DNA from: an uncultured Oceanisphaera sp.
GTDB taxonomy: Bacteria > Pseudomonadota > Gammaproteobacteria > Enterobacterales > Aeromonadaceae
Reading direction: 5' to 3'
Assembly (NCBI RefSeq): GCF_947495715.1
Contig: NZ_CANLZU010000025.1
Span: 1-44,802, forward strand
DNA length: 44,802 nt
In this document: positions 37,769 through 44,751 of the stretch, in pieces
Layout: each line of letters opens with the position of its first letter
How positions within the stretch are numbered: the first letter of the stretch is position 1
Made by a program: the position numbers and the translations under genes
The notes under the pieces: model-generated
What the model was told of the DNA's origin: nothing
Databases searched by the model: none
The model's input: the letters and a program-made list of their open reading frames with translations, nothing else

Positions 37769-38692
37769 CTACCGGTGCGCCAGCGCGTAGTCTATCGCCG
37801 CACACACGGCGGCTACCTGCGCGGTATTGCACTGCTCGGGCGTGGCGCGGGCGCTGTCCGGGTACACTTCCGTGGTGGTCTTGTAACGGGCCTTGGTCAT
37901 GCCGGCGCACAGACCCAGCTCAGTGAGTGGATACTGGATCACGCCTTTGGCCACCACCGGTGAACCGATGATCTCGCCGTTATCATCCGCCGGTGCGATA
38001 TGAGTGATTTTCTCTACCGCCTCAATCACCGCCTGCTGAAACGCGGGCTGCGGGTGCTTGCTGTCATCCACCAGATAAAAGCCATCGGGAATACCGCAAG
38101 GCTCATAAGGTTTACCGTCCCGCGCCGCCAGCGCCGGGCGAAACTCGCTTTCGTCGGTATCCGTGGTCTCGTGCAGATCGATATGCAGCAATACTCGCTC
38201 ACGCACCGGCGCCACCAGTTGCAACAGTGCCGCCGACTCTTCTGCCGGACTGTTTTCCAGGAATGAACGGTTTGGATCCACCGCATGCGCATTCCAGCGA
38301 TGAATGCGCTCATAGGCCCAGGGGCTGATACAGGGGGCCACCAGCAAATTGACCCGGCCTGCATAATCCGCCGCATGCCGCTCCACGAACTGCAGCGCAC
38401 CATGCACGCCACTGGTTTCATAACCGTGCACTCCCCCGGTGACCAGCACCACCGGCAGTTCATCCCGCCAGTCGCGGCTGCGTATCGCCATCAGTGGAAA
38501 ACGTTTATCGCCATAATTCAACTGGCCATACTGCTGCACATCAAAACGCGGGCGCAGGCGCTCGATCACGTTCAATACTTCCGCTTCATAACTGCGCTGG
38601 CGGCGCTGCAACGTCCGCCACCGGGCCCGCTCCGCCTCGCCCCAGGGGGTGCCGGGCGTACCGATGGGATAAGGTGCAGGATCCATGTTCAT
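37769..38692 (-). CDS. M14 family metallocarboxypeptidase
   Basis: About 307 aa from the ATG at 38692, chosen because a GGAGAAAG site precedes it; a longer frame begins at 38716. The zinc ligands are H and E in 'VTGGVHGYETSGVHGAL' (H-x-x-E) and H in 'LLHIDLHETTDTDES'. The catalytic Glu is likely in 'TTTEVYPDS'. No signal peptide is visible, suggesting a cytosolic enzyme that trims C-terminal or succinyl-type amide bonds. It is the last chromosomal gene before the integron array. Confidence 0.85.
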   Translation of the reverse strand: MNMDPAPYPIGTPGTPWGEAERARWRTLQRRQRSYEAEVLNVIERLRPRFDVQQYGQLNYGDKRFPLMAIRSRDWRDELPVVLVTGGVHGYETSGVHGALQFVERHAADYAGRVNLLVAPCISPWAYERIHRWNAHAVDPNRSFLENSPAEESAALLQLVAPVRERVLLHIDLHETTDTDESEFRPALAARDGKPYEPCGIPDGFYLVDDSKHPQPAFQQAVIEAVEKITHIAPADDNGEIIGSPVVAKGVIQYPLTELGLCAGMTKARYKTTTEVYPDSARATPEQCNTAQVAAVCAAIDYALAHR

Positions 38693-38830
38693 ATCGCTTT
38701 CTCCGGTAATGGCCAATGCCGGCGGGTATTTGGTAGTCGCGTACAGGGTTGCAATCAGGGCTGATATCTCTGCAGGTCGACTCCTTCGTAGCCGCAGGCC
38801 CTCTTCTACTGATTTTTTTCACCACCCCTT

Positions 38831-38885
38831 AACATAACGCCTAATTCAGGTGCGCCGTAGACGACACCTGGAATTTCTTGTTAGC
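38831..38885 (-). other. attC site 1 (distal end of cassette array)
   Basis: On the minus strand it reads GCTAACAAG at one end and TTAGGCGTTATG at the other, with a CAGGTG/CACCTG inner stem. It follows the glyoxalase stop codon and marks the junction with chromosomal DNA. Confidence 0.85.
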
Positions 38886-39282
38886 TGCTGGCTGGTTTAT
38901 GAAACTCGATAACATTGCCATCAGGATCTCTGATAAAGAAAAACTGAGCACCATTATATTCAACCTCACCAGTGATCGGAAAACCCAGTTTTTGAATATT
39001 ACTTTTGGCTGAGCTGTAGTCTGTAATTTCAAGGGCTATGTGTGTATAGCCAGGATATTTCATATCTCCTTCCATCAGCACATTCTTCTTTGGAGCATCT
39101 TTTGATACATTCAGAATCAGATTGATATTTATTCCAGATGGATGCTCAACAATGGCAACAGGCTCTGGGCCAACTGGACCAGCAAGGAAAACAAAACCTA
39201 GTTTTCCATAGAATTCACGAGAGACTTCCAAGTCTCTAACTCTCAATCCTACATGATTAATTCTGGTGATTTCTTTCATCAT
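38881..39282 (-). CDS. VOC/glyoxalase family protein in the last integron cassette
   Basis: Encodes 133 aa (start ATG at 39282; an ATG one codon in is equivalent). It has the two-fold beta-alpha-beta-beta-beta repeats of the vicinal oxygen chelate family: 'INHVGLRVRDLEVSREFYGKLGF' and 'GYTHIALEITDYSSAKSNIQKLGF'. Candidate metal ligands are His in 'NHVGL', Glu in 'VEHPSG', His in 'THIAL' and Glu in 'VIEFHKP'. Lactoylglutathione lyase-like or fosfomycin-type resistance roles are possible; the substrate is unknown. The TAA stop falls inside the attC end, as in many cassettes. AT-rich compared with the adjacent chromosome. Confidence 0.85.
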   Translation of the reverse strand: MMKEITRINHVGLRVRDLEVSREFYGKLGFVFLAGPVGPEPVAIVEHPSGININLILNVSKDAPKKNVLMEGDMKYPGYTHIALEITDYSSAKSNIQKLGFPITGEVEYNGAQFFFIRDPDGNVIEFHKPASS

Positions 39283-39311
39283 ATTCCTTTGATATTGAGT
39301 GTTGGGGAGCA

Positions 39312-39390
39312 GTTAACGCCCGCCGTCCCCGCCGATGGCAAAGCCGGAGCAAAGCGGAGGTTTTGCCATCCGGTGGATGGCTTGGTTAGC
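39312..39390 (-). other. attC site 2
   Basis: Minus strand begins GCTAACCAAGCC and ends GCGGGCGTTAAC, with a long inner pairing of ATGGCAAAACC and GGCTTTGCCAT segments. It separates the glyoxalase and 67-aa cassettes. Confidence 0.85.
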
Positions 39391-39398
39391 ACTGCTAA

Positions 39399-39415
39399 AC
39401 CGAGCACCGCTCGGT
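39399..39415 (-). terminator. Hairpin after the 67-aa cassette gene
   Basis: ACCGAGC/GCTCGGT palindrome lying between the stop codon and attC 2, followed on the minus strand by TTTA. A weak cassette-borne terminator or part of an extended attC. Confidence 0.4.
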
Positions 39416-39420
39416 ATAAG

Positions 39421-39624
39421 TCAAAACGGTATCCCGCCCTCATCTTCTGTTGTCTCTGAATCATTAGCTGGGCCAGGTATGAAAATAGAGTCTTCCACTG
39501 GCATCAGCTCCCATCGTTCATTTTGATGCAACCAGATTGGATCAGCATTTTCTTCGATGAACTGATCTACCGGCATGCCATTTACAGTAGGTGGTCGCTT
39601 AATCTTGACTTGCTTGCCACTCAT
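39421..39624 (-). CDS. Hypothetical protein in integron cassette (67 aa)
   Basis: A small acidic protein with 'GMPVDQFIEENADPIWLHQNERWELMPVEDSIFIPGP'. No recognised domain, signal peptide or membrane segment. It is the only frame of its cassette and shares the transcription direction of all cassettes. Its size and charge are compatible with an antitoxin or small regulatory partner, but there is no partner toxin gene in the cassette, so this is only a possibility. Confidence 0.6.
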   Translation of the reverse strand: MSGKQVKIKRPPTVNGMPVDQFIEENADPIWLHQNERWELMPVEDSIFIPGPANDSETTEDEGGIPF

Positions 39625-39732
39625 AAAGGCTCACTGGTATTTCTTTTGACGCTCAGACTTTGCGGCCTTTTCGCACGTTTTTGAGCCGAAGTGAACATTT
39701 TATTAACCTTTGCCATATCTGAACTTTTTGGT

Positions 39733-39820
39733 GCTAACGCCGGCAACACCGGCCGGTTTAAAGTTTCTGTAGTGAAACGAAAGCGGCTTTAAACCGTTCC
39801 GCGTGATTGCCCTTGTTAGC
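39733..39820 (-). other. attC site 3
   Basis: Minus strand GCTAACAAGGGC to GCCGGCGTTAGC, with inner arms GGTTTAAAG/CTTTAAACC. It overlaps the stop of the 213-aa gene. Confidence 0.88.
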
Positions 39821-40457
39821 GGCACTTTGCTGAATACGATTCTAACCACGAAACACAACTGCGATAGAACATATTGTATTTCTCAATCATCGAAACAAGT
39901 GACACATCATAAAATTCTTTGGTATAACTTTGTTTGTTATATGCCAAACCTAACGCATGTACGCGAGGTTCGTCAGCTCCCACAAGGGTATGATCAGAGT
40001 TTATGAATGAATGCTTAAATGCATTTGAAACGTCATTCAGCACACTCATTAGTTCAACATGGTCTGAAAATGCTGGGTGTCGATCATTCTCATTTTGGGC
40101 TACGACAGCCCCAATGCAGTCAGTTTTGATTTTTGTTGGATAGCTTCCATTTTTTTCATGGCTCGTAATACACCAAATCAATGACACCAACTCATCTGCG
40201 GCACGCCGAAGCATATAAACCAACTCTTCGTTTGCAAAGACATGCTGCTCTAATGCGCCAATAGGAAGCATTCCCCCAGTTTGGCAGGATTTCCATGTAT
40301 TAAAGCTATCTTCTATCCGTCTATTTGCCTGATCTAAACGCTGAACAATTTTCATAAATTTTAGCTGAAAATTACCATATGTAGTTCTAGGTGGTAGCCA
40401 AAACCCTAGACCAGCATTGTAGGGCTCGTTCGGCTTCTTACCGTTATCTATAAGCAA
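39816..40457 (-). CDS. Hypothetical protein in integron cassette (213 aa)
   Basis: About 213 aa, starting at TTG 40457 with an AAGGA site eight bases upstream; the next ATG is 34 codons in. Predicted mostly helical, with 'LEQHVFANEELVYMLRRAADELVSLIW' and 'VLNDVSNAFKHSFINSD'. The N-x-x-x-K-H segment resembles the conserved NxxKH-like loops of some HEPN-type proteins, but this is weak. No signal peptide or membrane helix. The stop codon lies in the attC end. Function unknown. Confidence 0.6.
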   Translation of the reverse strand: MLIDNGKKPNEPYNAGLGFWLPPRTTYGNFQLKFMKIVQRLDQANRRIEDSFNTWKSCQTGGMLPIGALEQHVFANEELVYMLRRAADELVSLIWCITSHEKNGSYPTKIKTDCIGAVVAQNENDRHPAFSDHVELMSVLNDVSNAFKHSFINSDHTLVGADEPRVHALGLAYNKQSYTKEFYDVSLVSMIEKYNMFYRSCVSWLESYSAKCR

Positions 40458-40476
40458 TCCGAATATCCTTATTTAT

Positions 40477-40533
40477 CGCTAACGCCTCAATCAGCAGCCG
40501 ATATTGCGGTCTGTTGTATTGATTTGTTATGCG
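40477..40533 (-). other. attC site 4, embedded in a coding region
   Basis: Minus strand GCATAACAAATC to GAGGCGTTAGC, only 57 bases, with a GCAATATCGGCTGC core. Uniquely, the upstream gene's reading frame runs through it and stops at 40487. Confidence 0.85.
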
Positions 40534-41527
40534 TATATAAATGTGAACTTGCTACAGCATTGGAACCAAAGGCTGATCGTTTGACCGTGCCATCATCATT
40601 AAACTCTATATACTTCAACAGATCTTCTTTGACTGTATATATTACTTGACTAGACAGAGTAAAGCGCTTCCAGAAATCTTCTTTCCCAAGCTTTAAATGC
40701 TCCAGCATTTTGAATTCAATAAGTAAATTTCTAAATTGTCCCGAGTCAACACTGGTGCATATACAATTAAAGTACAACACTGCCAACTCATCTGTTGATA
40801 GTTGGGCTCTCAATATCCTTGAGTAGTTTTCCTTTGCATCTTTTGTTATGTCTGAATAATCTATAAATTTTAAGATTTGATAAAGACCACGAAAGTAGTG
40901 TCCTACAATATGGTTTTCAGTATCTTGAAAGGACTTATAGTTTTCGATAGACTTTTTCATATCATCTTCATCTGTACCCATCCAAGAGAGGATCGATGAA
41001 AATACTGCCCTACCAACCGTGTCTTCTGTATTTACATTTAATGCGCAACACAATAACTTATCGTTAAACTTTAATGACTCTAAAGTTTCACTGTGTATTT
41101 TAAGAAGATTAAAGAATGTAGTTTCAAACACTTGTTTTTTTGAAGACTGACTTTGCTCATGAAGCGAGCTTGCAGTTCGGCTAAACTCCTCTCTGGCTAA
41201 TGCAAGTTCTGTTTTTTGAACAACTATGGTGATAATCAGGCCAATAAACATTAAAAAGGTAAGGATTGGATTTAAAATTCCGCCAAAAAAATCCCCAAAC
41301 TCACCTAACTTCCAGTCACTTGAAGGAAGAAAACCTGCTCTTAGCAATAAATTCACTAAAAACACTATTAGCGAAGCAATCAGTGCAAATCTGAAAATCT
41401 TATATAGGTTCTTTGTTGTATCGTCATTCGACTTTCCAACCACAGATTCAAACTGTTCACAAACAGCTTCATCTAAACTGCGAATAAACTTCATTATCCA
41501 CAAGTAAACGTTCTTAATATTAGCCAT
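40487..41527 (-). CDS. Putative phage abortive infection protein (putAbiC family) in integron cassette
   Basis: About 346 aa from the ATG at 41527; a longer frame begins at 41596 inside attC 5 and is not the likely start. Two membrane helices lie near the N-terminus ('FALIASLIVFLVNLLLRAG' and 'PILTFLMFIGLIITIVV'), joined by 'GEFGDFFGGILN'. A coiled-coil follows ('KTELALAREEFSRTASSLHEQ'), then the soluble domain with 'QVFETTFFNLLKIH', 'GHYFRGLYQILKFIDYS' and 'YSRILRAQLSTDELAVLYFNCI'. These match the putAbiC family (PF16872), linked to abortive infection. The C-terminal 14 residues are encoded by attC 4. Lactococcal AbiC halts phage growth; the mechanism here is unknown. Confidence 0.82.
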   Translation of the reverse strand: MANIKNVYLWIMKFIRSLDEAVCEQFESVVGKSNDDTTKNLYKIFRFALIASLIVFLVNLLLRAGFLPSSDWKLGEFGDFFGGILNPILTFLMFIGLIITIVVQKTELALAREEFSRTASSLHEQSQSSKKQVFETTFFNLLKIHSETLESLKFNDKLLCCALNVNTEDTVGRAVFSSILSWMGTDEDDMKKSIENYKSFQDTENHIVGHYFRGLYQILKFIDYSDITKDAKENYSRILRAQLSTDELAVLYFNCICTSVDSGQFRNLLIEFKMLEHLKLGKEDFWKRFTLSSQVIYTVKEDLLKYIEFNDDGTVKRSAFGSNAVASSHLYTHNKSIQQTAISAAD

Positions 41528-41545
41528 CAATGTTTGCCCTATATG

Positions 41546-41607
41546 CATAACGCCCGCGTAATAGGCGCGAGATTGCGAGCGTCCTAATTGACGCATTTGT
41601 TATGTGC
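41546..41607 (-). other. attC site 5
   Basis: Minus strand ACATAACAAATGCG to GCGGGCGTTATGC, with a GCGTCAATTAGGACGC inner hairpin and CGCGCCTATTACGCG. It lies between the 364-aa gene and the putAbiC gene. Confidence 0.88.
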
Positions 41608-41610
41608 ATG

Positions 41611-42705
41611 TCAGGCAGGTACTGCATCAAATTTTCTGATCAGATCGCCCTCTACGTAAGATACAGCCTTATCTATTTTAGCCAGTAATTCATCAATATC
41701 TGCATAGCCAGCGTGATATCTATAGGTCAATATGTCTTTTGATGTTCTATCAACATTTCTCCAATACAAATTAGATTCGAGTTCCCTTTCACGCGTTATC
41801 GCCAACCTTTTCATGGTTGAATTGTCAAGGAATGTCGAATGTATATCTCGGCTTATTCTGTATAGCTTATGATCATTTGTACCAACCCAATTATCTAATT
41901 TCAGTCTAGTTCCGTTGATATCAATATCATGACCTAAATCCTCAGAAAGATTAGCACCACTAAGCCAATGGAGATCCATGGCTGAATCAAATGCAAATTC
42001 TCTGCACTTCGAAATATCACTTTTTACCTTGGCAAAATTTTCTCTAATATCTTTACGCCTTTGCTTTACACCTGGAACAAGCTGATTTATCTCTTTTTTA
42101 TTCAGCTCCCAAAAAGCCCACTTAGCAATTTCAAGTTCAAACCCGCTTACTATGCCAAGTAACCCAATCATGCTATGAAGGTATATTTCGAATCTATTCT
42201 CTGGCGTGGTGTCAGGGTAGCTATGGTGAATATTCTGTATTTGCATAATAGAAACATATGCGCCCCCATAAACACACCGAGCCCCATCGCTCAGCTCATC
42301 AAACTTAACTTTTCGTTCCTTACACTCAGGGTTATATTCTCTATAGGTCGCATCCTTGTCATCTTTGTGTCCAGGCCAAAACTTTCTGCAAAACCTCTCG
42401 TACGCAGCATGGGCATTTTTCACTCTCCAATCGGGCATCTCGTTGACACCAATACAAGTAAGGCTAACCATTCCCTTTTGAAGAATTTCAAATAGGGGGA
42501 GTAAACCAACAGCTTCAACGTCTTCGATCGTGGATTCTTCCGTCAGATCCTCCATTCTCTGAATGGAACAATTGTCGAGGTTGATCTGAACTATTCTACC
42601 TCTAGCGATCGATTGCAGAGTATATTCGGGGGTTAACAAGCGATGCTCTTCCTCTGGAAATCTGCAAGGCTTGATAAATTGAATATTCCAATTTTCTTTA
42701 CTCAT
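41611..42705 (-). CDS. Hypothetical protein in integron cassette (364 aa)
   Basis: Encodes 364 aa from the ATG at 42705, with a GGAG ribosome site close upstream. Aromatic and charged residues dominate. Distinct segments include 'RFCRKFWPGHKDDKDATYREYNPEC', 'IYLHSMIGLLGIVSGFELEIAKWAF' (a helix-like hydrophobic stretch, too polar for a confident membrane span) and 'VDRTSKDILTYRYHAGYADIDELLAKID'. I do not recognise a family. AT content is high and the stop lies four bases before attC 5. It is an orphan cassette protein of unknown role. Confidence 0.7.
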   Translation of the reverse strand: MSKENWNIQFIKPCRFPEEEHRLLTPEYTLQSIARGRIVQINLDNCSIQRMEDLTEESTIEDVEAVGLLPLFEILQKGMVSLTCIGVNEMPDWRVKNAHAAYERFCRKFWPGHKDDKDATYREYNPECKERKVKFDELSDGARCVYGGAYVSIMQIQNIHHSYPDTTPENRFEIYLHSMIGLLGIVSGFELEIAKWAFWELNKKEINQLVPGVKQRRKDIRENFAKVKSDISKCREFAFDSAMDLHWLSGANLSEDLGHDIDINGTRLKLDNWVGTNDHKLYRISRDIHSTFLDNSTMKRLAITRERELESNLYWRNVDRTSKDILTYRYHAGYADIDELLAKIDKAVSYVEGDLIRKFDAVPA

Positions 42706-42747
42706 ACTCCATCCTGGTTAGAGTTTTAGATTGTTGGTACACGGGCA

Positions 42748-42843
42748 CATAACGCCGGCCACAGCGGCTGGCAAAAGTGGCGCGTAATTGCGCCCGCAAT
42801 TTAAGTGACACTTTTGACAGTCCGTTGCTGGCCCTTGTTAGGT
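42748..42843 (-). other. attC site 6
   Basis: Minus strand CCTAACAAGGGCCAGC to GTGGCCGGCGTTATG, about 96 bases with inner arms ACTGTCAAAAGTG and CACTTTTGCC. Confidence 0.9.
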
Positions 42844-43203
42844 TGCCGTAAATTTAATTGAACACACAACCAAATTTAAAAGAATACTATAACTTGGGAA
42901 CGGTAGTTTGAAAATGCGCAATACATAACGAAGCTGGGAAAATTCACTTACTATGCGTAAATGCAAAACTTCTTAAGCCTGTAACTTGGGGCGACAAACT
43001 GAATAAATGTACAAACGATTTATATGTAATTATACAAGCCGAAATACGTGTAAATACGCGATAAAGCTTAGCCTTAAAACTGGGCCCGATGCTTTGAAAA
43101 GGCCTTAACTTGCCGATTTTACGATTGATGAAAAGTACTCAAATTCCAGCCAAAACTTGCTAGGAATTACGCACGATATCTAAAGCAACGAACGACAATT
43201 ACA
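42844..43203 (-). other. Integron cassette without an open reading frame
   Basis: About 360 AT-rich bases between attC 6 and attC 7 with no frame longer than about 16 codons after an ATG on the minus strand, and none useful on the plus strand. ORF-less cassettes are known and may supply promoters, regulatory RNA or spacing. Nothing further can be named. Confidence 0.7.
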
Positions 43204-43279
43204 ACCTAACGCCGCCAGCAGGGGCCGAAAAACCAGAGCGAAGCGGCGGTTTTTTGGTCCCTCTGGCTGGCCTTGTTCA
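43204..43279 (-). other. attC site 7
   Basis: Minus strand TTGAACAAGGCCAGCC to GCTGGCGGCGTTAGG, about 76 bases with a CCGCCGCTTCGCTCTGG loop and inner arms ACCAAAAAACC/GGTTTTTCGG. Follows the DUF2971 stop. Confidence 0.88.
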
Positions 43280-43282
43280 ATT

Positions 43283-44056
43283 TTATAGCTTGGAAACCCT
43301 TATTTCCGTCTTGTCGTATCCAAACTTTAACAAAGTGCTTTTAACTAAATCACTATACCAACTTGGGGCGAACGGAGAAATATGGACAACCTTAATAAGT
43401 TTTGACAGATCGACATCAATTTTTATTGCCTTAGTTTGATTGTAAAGAAGCCTGCTCGGAAGAGCTTTTTCCTCATGGGTTTTGTAGTTCAGTAACTGGT
43501 CTTCAATTTGTCGTGGATGAGATACTATTAACCTAAACTCACTTTCAGATTTATACTCAACTCTTTTAATTGTATAAACAGTTAGGCCATTTTGCTGCCA
43601 ATCAATAATATCCTTCTCGAAATCAACATATCGTATTTGTGTCGGGTAGACGTCTTCGCTGTCAGTTATTGATAACTTCAGATCTTCATACGAGGTTTCA
43701 ATGGCCACCCCACATTCCTTTGAGTATATTTTCCACATATGGATCATTTCGGTATCTTCCTGACACCAGCAGCTTAAAAATGCATGTGTTTTGTCTTGAG
43801 TTAAAACTTGCGACAAATTTCTATAACCCGGATTTAACTCACCACGCTCTATAAGACGATTAGCCTCTTCATCAAGTAATTGAGCATTTAGCTTTGGGAA
43901 CGTACCTTCAAACTTATCTTCCATCAGATCAGCTCTAGAAAAGCAAAGTTTTGAGTCCACCAATAGTGAAAAGAAGGCTGGCAAATCCATGTAACGCCAT
44001 AACTTTATATTTGACTCTGGTGCATTCATCACCGGATGAGACTCATTTATTGCCAT
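43283..44056 (-). CDS. DUF2971 domain protein in integron cassette
   Basis: Encodes 257 aa. The DUF2971 signature is clear: 'LWRYMDLPAFFSLLVDSKLCFSRADLMEDKFEGTFP' near the N-terminus and 'THAFLSCWCQEDTEMIHMWKIYSKECGVAIETSYEDL' in the middle, with 'LIVSHPRQIED' near the end. The domain is found in phage-related and mobile contexts; its biochemical function is unestablished. It is the only gene of its cassette, with stop at 43283 just before attC 7. No signal peptide. Confidence 0.85.
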   Translation of the reverse strand: MAINESHPVMNAPESNIKLWRYMDLPAFFSLLVDSKLCFSRADLMEDKFEGTFPKLNAQLLDEEANRLIERGELNPGYRNLSQVLTQDKTHAFLSCWCQEDTEMIHMWKIYSKECGVAIETSYEDLKLSITDSEDVYPTQIRYVDFEKDIIDWQQNGLTVYTIKRVEYKSESEFRLIVSHPRQIEDQLLNYKTHEEKALPSRLLYNQTKAIKIDVDLSKLIKVVHISPFAPSWYSDLVKSTLLKFGYDKTEIRVSKL

Positions 44057-44085
44057 TTAGATACTCCGACTTTTAGATTTGGTGC

Positions 44086-44199
44086 AATTGAACGCCCTGC
44101 AGCAGGGGCCGTAGTGGAGGCGGTTGTTTTTGTGTTAGCGTAGCGACCAACACAAAAACGAGCGCCGGAACGGAGGTCACCCTGGCTGAGTTTGTTAGC
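44086..44199 (-). other. attC site 8
   Basis: Minus strand GCTAACAAACTCAGCC to CTGCAGGGCGTTCAA, about 114 bases with arms GTTTTTGTGTT and AACACAAAAAC in the middle. Separates the 140-aa and DUF2971 cassettes. Confidence 0.85.
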
Positions 44200-44617
44200 T
44201 TTTGGGGCGACGAACGTAACCATATATATGAAGTTCACAAATTACTAATATTGTTACAAGATAAACGAAGAATGTATTTCTCCCACCAACATCAAATACC
44301 ACTCTCCGAGACCAAGTGCCAGGGACTCTCTCTCTATAATTGAACAAGTCTGCACCATAAACGATGGTTAAAACCACCAAGATAATACAAATTATTGCTA
44401 CTGGATATACATGTAACTTCGGCCAAATTTCAGAAGCGTAAGAAACAATATTTAGCAGAAACCAGAGCAATATATAGAGTTCTGGATATGAACCTTTCGA
44501 GAAAACCGTTGAAAATACAAGCCCCAACCCCGAACAGAGAGTGACTGCAAACCTCAACTCTACAAATCTTGCATAGGCACTTCCAACTTCTGTTTCTTTA
44601 TATCCGTATCTTTTCAT
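44195..44617 (-). CDS. Membrane protein in integron cassette (140 aa)
   Basis: Encodes 140 aa with about four hydrophobic segments: 'FAVTLCSGLGLVFSTVF', 'ELYILLWFLLNIVSYA', 'VAIICIILVVLTIVYGADLF' and 'TFFVYLVTILVICELHIYG'. No recognised family. Tails are basic, consistent with the positive-inside rule. It starts just after attC 9 with no clear ribosome site and ends inside attC 8. Function unknown. Confidence 0.7.
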   Translation of the reverse strand: MKRYGYKETEVGSAYARFVELRFAVTLCSGLGLVFSTVFSKGSYPELYILLWFLLNIVSYASEIWPKLHVYPVAIICIILVVLTIVYGADLFNYRERVPGTWSRRVVFDVGGRNTFFVYLVTILVICELHIYGYVRRPKS

Positions 44618-44625
44618 ATGAGGAA

Positions 44626-44751
44626 GCTAACGCCGCATTAAGGTGTGAGCAACGCTACCACGAAACTTAACCAGACCGCCGTAAACACGAAACCCAACGA
44701 TAGAATGAGAAATGCCAAGCGTTGGGAATCACTCTTAAATGCTTTGTTGAA
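44626..44751 (-). other. attC site 9 (long, VCR-like)
   Basis: Minus strand TTCAACAAAGCATTTAAGAG to CACACCTTAATGCGGCGTTAGC, about 126 bases. The matched CATTTAAG/CTTAATG and CCCAACGCTTGG-type internal segments recall the long repeats of Vibrio superintegrons. Right-most complete attC in the window. Confidence 0.88.

Noticed and set aside
37423-37926. Plus-strand frames of 160-190 codons after the his operon
   Set aside because: They run through repeats and the antisense of the carboxypeptidase and show no family features.
38693-38830. Possible integrase remnant at the left end of the cassette array
   Set aside because: The stretch is short and has no recombinase motif; cassette orientation places the integrase to the right.
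41528-41596. Upstream extension of the putAbiC-like gene
   Set aside because: The first codons lie inside attC 5; the ATG at 41527 has an AGGG site and begins the conserved part.
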